Positions 33,255 through 37,529 of a stretch of 37,529 nt of DNA are shown here, piece by piece. The DNA is taken from assembly GCA_903888515.1 (NCBI GenBank), contig CAISTY010000077.1:1-37529 (forward strand), read 5' to 3'. This stretch comes from Akkermansiaceae bacterium. Its GTDB lineage: Bacteria; Verrucomicrobiota; Verrucomicrobiia; Verrucomicrobiales; Akkermansiaceae. Both the position numbers and the translations under genes were made by a program. The notes beneath the pieces are model-generated. The model did not search any database. It saw only the letters and a program-made list of their open reading frames with translations, and was not told the DNA's origin. The number at the start of each line of letters is the position of its first letter. Within the stretch, counting starts at the first letter, position 1.

Positions 33255-34646
33255 CTAGTTGGGGCCGGTCTGCTCCGTTTTCACGGGCACATGACTTATC
33301 CGGAACAACTCGTGCTGCGGATCCGGGTTGCTGCGTGGCATCATCGCGCCAGGACGGGCGTCTCCCGAGACATCGAAGCAATAGAGGGTGTCGTCGTAGC
33401 GCAGATAGAGTCGTCCTCCGACGACCACCGGGTGCGCCCAACTCGGTCCCTCGCCGGTGACCTTTACGGTGCCCTTCATCTCCAATCCATCGGGCGTGCA
33501 AGTGGCCAGTCCCGCCTGGCCGTCCTCATTGTATAGATATAACATGCCGTCGGCCCAGCAAAGCGAGCCTTTGCCCACCGCTTTTTCGACCCATTTCTTT
33601 GCGCCGGTTTTGAGTTCCAGGCACGCCCACTTGTTTTCGTGATTGCCGTAGATATAGCCGTCCACGATCACATATCCGCCGTGGTGGCAGTCCATGTCTT
33701 CCGTCCGCCAGGCCTCGGTGGCCGTCACTTCCTGCCCCGACACCGACAGTTTCATGCAGATGCCGCCCTTGCCGTAACCGACCGCCCAGAAGAGGTATCC
33801 GTTTTCGAATGCGGGAGTCGGGACATTGGCGGTGTTTTTGACGGCGAACTCCTGGGTCCACAGGATCTTGCCGGTTTTGGCATGAACGCAGACAAGGCCC
33901 TTGTGGGAACCGTTGATGATCATCGGCACATCCTGATAGACGACATGGATCGCCGAACTATGCTGGGCTCCGGCGTATGGGTCCGATTGCCACACCGTTT
34001 CGCCGGTGTTCTTGTTGAGGGCCACCATGAAGCAATCACCGCCGGGGGTGACGATCGCCAGGTCGCCGACGATCAGAACCGACTCACTGACTCCAAACCC
34101 ATGACCCAGAACCACGGCCTTGAATTCCTTGAAATCCCGCTTCCACTTCGCATCCCCGTTGGTTGCGTCGTAGCAGCCGATCTCACCCGTTCCTGTTAGC
34201 AGATACAGGTTGCCGTTGTCATATGTGGGCGTGGCACGCGTGCCCTTGTAGAATCCCATGTAGGCTGCGGTAATGTCCTTGGACCACTTGACCTTGCCCT
34301 GCATGTCGATGGCCGTGAGGTATTTGCGATCCCCCGGGCGCGCATAGATGTGTTTTGCTGCGGGCACTTGCGTCGGGTTTCCGGCCTCCTTGCGCCCGGT
34401 GGTATAGATCAAACCGCCGCCGAACGACACGTTGGAGAACCCCTGGCCGATTCCCGTGACCTTCCACAATTGCTTCGGGCCGTCGGTTGGCCAACTCTTC
34501 AGCAGGCCCTTGTCGGGCGATTTGCCGTCGCGGTTAGGACCCCGCCAGCCCGGCCATTGGACATCCGCGGCACGAGCCGTGCAAATCGATGCAAATACAG
34601 TGAACGCCAGAATCGCCGGCGAAAAAGAATAACGAACACGTTTCAT
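33255..34646 (-). CDS. Exported PQQ-like beta-propeller protein
   Basis: About 463 residues from ATG 34646, chosen because it begins a signal peptide (MKRVRYSFSPAILAF...CTARA); an open frame extends to 34754. The mature protein starts with WPGWRGPNRDGKSP, typical of verrucomicrobial and planctomycete PQQ-like repeat proteins. It then has propeller blades such as GGLIYTTGR, YDNGNLYLLTGTGEIGCYDATNGDAKWKR-type repeats, NKNTGETVWQSDPY and HAKTGKILWTQEF. No dehydrogenase catalytic motifs stand out, so it may be a binding scaffold like BamB rather than an enzyme. It lies between the LamG paralogue and the giant protein on the same strand, so a shared process is likely. Confidence 0.9.
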   Translation of the reverse strand: MKRVRYSFSPAILAFTVFASICTARAADVQWPGWRGPNRDGKSPDKGLLKSWPTDGPKQLWKVTGIGQGFSNVSFGGGLIYTTGRKEAGNPTQVPAAKHIYARPGDRKYLTAIDMQGKVKWSKDITAAYMGFYKGTRATPTYDNGNLYLLTGTGEIGCYDATNGDAKWKRDFKEFKAVVLGHGFGVSESVLIVGDLAIVTPGGDCFMVALNKNTGETVWQSDPYAGAQHSSAIHVVYQDVPMIINGSHKGLVCVHAKTGKILWTQEFAVKNTANVPTPAFENGYLFWAVGYGKGGICMKLSVSGQEVTATEAWRTEDMDCHHGGYVIVDGYIYGNHENKWACLELKTGAKKWVEKAVGKGSLCWADGMLYLYNEDGQAGLATCTPDGLEMKGTVKVTGEGPSWAHPVVVGGRLYLRYDDTLYCFDVSGDARPGAMMPRSNPDPQHELFRISHVPVKTEQTGPN

Positions 34647-34682
34647 ATTGGGAACTTTGAAGTACAATAGGGTTGACAAGCA

Positions 34683-34705
34683 GGCCGCCCCACCACGGGG
34701 CGGTC
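34683..34705 (-). terminator. GC hairpin after the LamG gene
   Basis: CCGCCCC (34685-34691) and GGGGCGG (34697-34703) pair over ACCAC; the stem extends by two more pairs with one wobble. It lies in the 130-bp gap after the LamG gene. No T tract follows on the minus strand, so confidence is low. A T9 run (34754-34762) sits nearer the gene but is on the wrong side of the hairpin. Confidence 0.3.
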
Positions 34706-34776
34706 GCTGGCCGCAGTGTGGCTTCCCAACCCACGAGCGCCAGCGGAAAATCATTTTTTTTTGCCGGCCGCCCGAG

Positions 34777-36093
34777 TCAATCTCCCCTGACGTCCTTCAA
34801 CCATTTCTTCAACTTCGGCGGCGCCGTGCCGTCCACCTCACCCAAGGTTCTGCCCTCCCAGTCGGCCGTGGTGTGATAGATAAACTTTTGTTGCAAGGCG
34901 TGGATTTTGGCGGCCTCGGCAAGCTCCTTGTCCGTGCCGGACAATTCCGGGATTTGGGTGAGCGGGGCCGGCGTGGGTCCGAGCGCGGCGAAATCGTCGT
35001 ACACCTTTCGATAGATGCGGAAGTGATCCATCCGGCCATTGAAGAACTCGTTCTTGTTTCGACCGCAGGCGATGAAGTTGCCTTCCGGCCTGTCGCCGAT
35101 GAAAACGTCGCGGGGGTGGAAGGCAAAAGCCTCTTTCGCCGCCTGCTTTCCGTCGATGTGGATGGAAGCCGTGGAACCGTCCATTTCGACCCGCACCCGC
35201 ACCCACTTGCCGGCAGGAATCCCTTCCGATGCGATAAGACTGTGGTTTTTGCCGTTGTGCGTGGCCGCAAGGACCAGCTTGCCGTTTCCGCCCGAGAACG
35301 CCAGATAGAAGCATTCATCGTCACCCGTTCCGAAATCGAACACACGTCCGTCTCCGCCGCTGCGGTTGACCAGCATGTCGATGGTCAGTTCCCCGAAATC
35401 CGCCACCGAGGGCGGCGCCTCGGCGTACTGATCCTTTCCGTTGAAGACAATGCACCGGTGATCGCCGTCGGCGGCAAACTCCGGTCTGCCGTACAGGATG
35501 CCGTTGTTGTTGACATAGGCGTCCTCGAGCATGGCGGCCTTCGGCTGATTAAACTGCCAGTTGGCGTACAGCGCCCCGTCGTTGCTTCCGCCACCCAGTC
35601 CTCCGGCCTTGTCGAATCTGCTATTCTCCCGATAAAATCGCCCGCAATCGAATACGCCGCCGCTCTTGTTGTTCACCACGGCCCCGTAGTCCATGACCAG
35701 GCTGCCGGTGATGGTCTGGTTCGTTGCGTAACAAATACTCCTGAAACCGATCAGGTGCGCCTTGAACGTCTCCGGGTCCGATGCGGTCCAGCTCCGGCAG
35801 AGGCCGGCCAGGGCTTCCTTGTCCTCCTGCCCTTTATTGCGCATCCAGGTGCGCAGCGGCACGCCTTCGGGAATGTCCACGACGTCCTGCCCCTTGCGCG
35901 GCCACCACTCGACCGTGCGCCGCTGGTAGCCGACGGCGTTATGCCCGCCTTCCTGTTCAACTTTGTCGATGCCCACGCCCGGCACGAGTCCTTTCGGATA
36001 GCGCAGGTACTTATAGTAGTCGTGCTCGGCGGCAAGCAGGCTGCCAGTCAGGGCAACCCACGTCAGCGGGATGAGGTAGTTCTGTTTGTTCAT
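34777..36093 (-). CDS. Exported LamG-like protein, short paralogue of the giant protein
   Basis: A 438-residue protein with a signal peptide (1-22). Residues 23-120 match the giant protein's N-terminal module (GIDKVEQ, VEWWPRKGQDVVDIPEGVPLRTW, TFKAHLIGFRS). Residues 212-362 form a LamG-like domain equivalent to the giant's 877-1028 (FNGKDQYAEAPPSVADFGELTID, VFDFGTGDDECFYL, GRMDHFRIYRKV). The C-terminus (PKLKKWLKDVRG) echoes the giant's end (HQLRWLKRMK). The metallopeptidase-like core and beta-helix are absent. It may bind the same target without cutting it. It is the first gene of the leftward run; its start abuts the toxin remnant. Confidence 0.85.
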   Translation of the reverse strand: MNKQNYLIPLTWVALTGSLLAAEHDYYKYLRYPKGLVPGVGIDKVEQEGGHNAVGYQRRTVEWWPRKGQDVVDIPEGVPLRTWMRNKGQEDKEALAGLCRSWTASDPETFKAHLIGFRSICYATNQTITGSLVMDYGAVVNNKSGGVFDCGRFYRENSRFDKAGGLGGGSNDGALYANWQFNQPKAAMLEDAYVNNNGILYGRPEFAADGDHRCIVFNGKDQYAEAPPSVADFGELTIDMLVNRSGGDGRVFDFGTGDDECFYLAFSGGNGKLVLAATHNGKNHSLIASEGIPAGKWVRVRVEMDGSTASIHIDGKQAAKEAFAFHPRDVFIGDRPEGNFIACGRNKNEFFNGRMDHFRIYRKVYDDFAALGPTPAPLTQIPELSGTDKELAEAAKIHALQQKFIYHTTADWEGRTLGEVDGTAPPKLKKWLKDVRGD

Positions 36094-36293
36094 ATTTCCG
36101 AAAATATCTCCTCTCTTGGATTGTTGAAAGGAAGGTGTCGTGCCTGGTGCAAGTCGTGTGCTGTCGCGCCGGCACGAGGTCGGCGCGACCTGTCCAACAC
36201 CTCCCGCAGAGCGTCGCGCATCTGAATGGCACGATCACGTGGCATGCGGCTCAAGTAACGGGCGGCGCGACGGTGAAAAACAATGGCCCGCAT
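36090..36293 (-). pseudogene. Truncated RelE/ParE-like toxin
   Basis: The first 32 residues (MRAIVFHRRAARYLSRMP...ALREV) read like a RelE/ParE-superfamily toxin, a ribosome- or gyrase-acting protein. Residues 33-67 then lose all resemblance, become Arg-rich, and end early; family members are about 85-100 residues with a catalytic C-terminal half. The break coincides with the palindrome at 36163-36189. The ATG shares one base with the stop of the upstream antitoxin scrap (TGATG), the usual antitoxin-toxin arrangement. It is almost certainly inactive. Confidence 0.65.
36163..36189. repeat. Palindrome GTCGCGCC...GGCGCGAC inside the toxin remnant
   Basis: An 8-bp perfect stem (36163-36170 / 36182-36189) with an 11-base spacer, placed exactly where the toxin reading frame stops resembling its family. 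It looks like a REP-type element that displaced the 3' end of the gene. Confidence 0.55.
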
Positions 36294-36391
36294 CAGATGC
36301 CGAGTTCCTTTTCGAGCGGCTTGCCACTCCGGTCGTGCCGAACGCTCTTTTGCAGGATGGCTTCTGCTGTCATGGATTCAGGATAACACAT
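36293..36391 (-). pseudogene. Antitoxin remnant
   Basis: A 32-residue frame (from ATG 36391; ATG 36373 is also possible) ending MTAEAILQKS...GKPLEKELGI, directly upstream of the toxin with a TGATG junction. Partner antitoxins are usually 60-90 residues, so the DNA-binding part appears to be missing. The upstream continuation of this frame runs antisense to the recombinase and does not look like protein. Assigned by position only. Confidence 0.4.
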
Positions 36392-36401
36392 ACCCGTCGG
36401 T

Positions 36402-37426
36402 TTGCGAGTCTTGTTTTTGCCTCGTTCGGCCGGGTGCGTCTTGTCGTGGGCCGCCTTGAGCTGCCCGATGCTACCAAAGTGCCTCGGCGATAACGAAATC
36501 CAACGTCTGTTAGCCCTGCCCGACACCGCCGATCCCTTCGGCCTGCGCGACCGCACCATCCTCGAACTCTTCTATGCCACGGGCGTGCGGCGCACGGAAA
36601 TGACTCGTCTCGACCACGGCGATTTCGATCCCTCCGCCCGCACCCTGCTCGTGCGCAAGGGCAAGGCCGGCAAGAGCCGCCTGCTGCCGGTTGGGGAACG
36701 CGCCGCATGGTGGCTGGAACGATACCTGATAGAGTCAAGGCCGCTCTTCGCCCACATTCCCGCCGAAACCGCGCTCTTCCTCAGCGGCTACGGCACGCGC
36801 TTCAGTCCGGCCTATATCGGCAACTGGGTCGCCGGACTCATGAAAAAGGCCGGGGTGAAAATCCCGGGGTCGTCCCATTTGTGGCGGCACTCGTGCGCCA
36901 CGGGAATGCTCGAAGGCGGCGCAGATATATGCTACATTCAAGAACCGAGCAGCGAGATAGACTGGAGCGCAGCGACAGCCCGCAGGGTGCGAGCGGCGGC
37001 GAGCATCAAATGCTCGGCCACGAGCAACTCACCACCACCCAGATTTATACCCACGTCAGCATCAAGGCGCTCACCGAAGTCCACGCCCGCTGCCACCCTT
37101 ACGCGCGGATGCCGGTGCCTGACGAAATCCCCGGCGAACCTCAGGTGCAAACCGACATCCTCGCAAACGACAATGCGCCGGACGAAAAACTTTCCTCTTC
37201 CCACGCGCCCACCGATCCGCTATCAGCCATTCAAGCGATGACCGACGTCTTGTCAGTACCTGAACCAACACTTGAACCGCCAGAATGCGGTGGCAGGGAT
37301 CCCGGCGATGGCGACTCCGCCCCCGGTTGCGGGTCGATCCGGCGTCCGACGCGTCCCAGGGCTCCGGGACCCCGGAATACCGGTAACAGACCGACCCGCA
37401 AACAGTTAGGCGGCGTAAATAAATAA
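36402..37426 (+). pseudogene. Tyrosine recombinase (XerC/D-like), 5'-truncated and frameshifted
   Basis: The catalytic domain of a tyrosine recombinase is spread over two frames. From about 36465, the first frame gives LPKCLGDNEIQRLLALPDT, GVRRTEM with catalytic Arg, RKGKAGKSR with Lys, and HLWRHSCAT with His-x-x-Arg, up to DICYIQE (36944). The second frame resumes at MLGHEQLTTTQIYTH (from 37010) with the final His and nucleophile Tyr, and continues as a Pro-rich tail to 37426. A 65-bp insertion separates them. The N-terminal arm-binding domain is missing: the 20 or so residues before LPK are not recombinase-like. Two independent lesions imply a dead gene, perhaps from an integron-like or phage-type integrase. 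Confidence 0.8.
36945..37009. repeat. 65-bp insertion in the recombinase gene
   Basis: Restoring the reading frame requires removal of exactly these 65 bases between the IQE and MLGHE codons. The insert begins CCGAGCAGCGAG and ends GCGAGCATCAA. Its right end makes a hairpin with the host gene (CGAGCAT-CAA-ATGCTCG, 37000-37016), and its left CCGAGCA is also the complement of TGCTCGG just beyond the right junction. It is GC-rich with repeated GCAGCGA/GCGAGC elements, like a small non-autonomous palindromic element. Confidence 0.6.
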
Positions 37427-37428
37427 TC

Positions 37429-37457
37429 TTGACAAACAGCTTAAGATTTCTTAAATG
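37429..37457 (+). promoter_or_regulatory. Sigma70-like promoter at the right edge
   Basis: TTGACA (37429-37434) is followed after 17 bases by TAAATG (37452-37457), in an AT-rich stretch just after the recombinase tail. This is the best -35/-10 pair I noticed in the window, and it points into the partial gene at 37486. Confidence 0.55.
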
Positions 37458-37485
37458 CTTCCTCGTGAAGGAAAACAATACCCTT

Positions 37486-37529
37486 ATGCAGAAGTTTCAA
37501 GCGATTTGGCCGCATTTGGACGAGCGTGC
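37486..37529 (+). CDS. Start of a gene cut by the window edge, possibly a transposase
   Basis: ATG 37486 opens a frame reading MQKFQAIWPHLDER to the end of the window, about 30 bases behind a good promoter and with GAAGGA at 37467-37472. The phrase resembles the N-terminus of ISAzo13-type transposases (...P.LDER..R). Fourteen residues are too few for a firm call. Confidence 0.35.
   Translation, partial: MQKFQAIWPHLDER

Noticed and set aside
34673..34678. TTGACA on the plus strand between the PQQ and LamG genes as a promoter
   Set aside because: No -10 element at proper spacing, and no plus-strand gene follows.
34648..36225. Plus-strand open frame of about 525 codons covering the LamG gene
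   Set aside because: Antisense to a protein with signal peptide and paralogy to the giant protein; no recognisable domain in the plus frame.
1..37529. Frequent GTTAG/CTAAC pentamers on both strands
   Set aside because: About 45 counted by eye against roughly 50 expected at about 60 percent GC, so there is no enrichment.
1..37529. CRISPR array, tRNA or rRNA genes
   Set aside because: No regularly spaced direct repeats, no cloverleaf with a recognisable T-loop, and no conserved rRNA stretch were found on reading.

Overview
The window looks like chromosomal DNA of a Verrucomicrobiota bacterium, or a close relative in the Planctomycetes-Verrucomicrobia group. It is GC-rich and full of secreted-protein families that are expanded in that group: DUF1549/DUF1553, DUF1501, PPC-domain, DUF1080 (3-keto-disaccharide hydrolase fold), formylglycine-enzyme-like (SUMF1), PQQ-like propeller and LamG proteins. 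I see no rRNA, tRNA or CRISPR array.

Layout. Positions 1-3200 hold a small outer-membrane barrel gene, tilS (whose 5' end is duplicated at the left edge of the window), a rhodanese lipoprotein and a CxxC membrane protein. Positions 3207-6728 encode a large SNF2-type helicase. Positions 6915-9357 encode two exported, overlapping peptidase-like proteins: a subtilase and a C39-like cysteine-peptidase fold.

Positions 9341-18979 are centred on a C30 carotenoid cluster of the staphyloxanthin type. aldH and crtN read leftwards. A TPR protein, crtP, crtQ and crtO read rightwards with overlapping genes. Together they would desaturate a C30 backbone, oxidise its end to aldehyde and then acid, glycosylate it and acylate the sugar. 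The first enzyme (CrtM, or the HpnCDE squalene route) is not in the window. Behind crtN sit a 42-codon ORF overlapping its stop, a PA14-DUF1080 protein, an oxidoreductase remnant and a SUMF1-like protein.

Positions 18980-19688 are gene-free and rich in small palindromes. Positions 19689-24971 form a compact DUF1549/1553 - DUF1501 - PPC operon. Divergent from it lie a DUF1080 protein and a secreted GH32 fructan hydrolase (25203-28187).

Positions 28210-36093, all on the minus strand, encode exported proteins: a SUMF1-like protein, a 1274-residue protein joining a HEWGH metallopeptidase-like core, a beta-helix-like segment, a LamG-like domain and a charged tail, a PQQ-like propeller, and a 438-residue paralogue of the giant protein that lacks the peptidase and helix parts. 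This is the least familiar part of the window. I infer a surface or periplasmic glycan or glycoprotein processing locus, but no substrate can be read from sequence.

The right end (36090-37529) is a decay zone: a truncated RelE-like toxin, an antitoxin scrap, a tyrosine recombinase broken by a 65-bp insertion, and possibly the first codons of a transposase.
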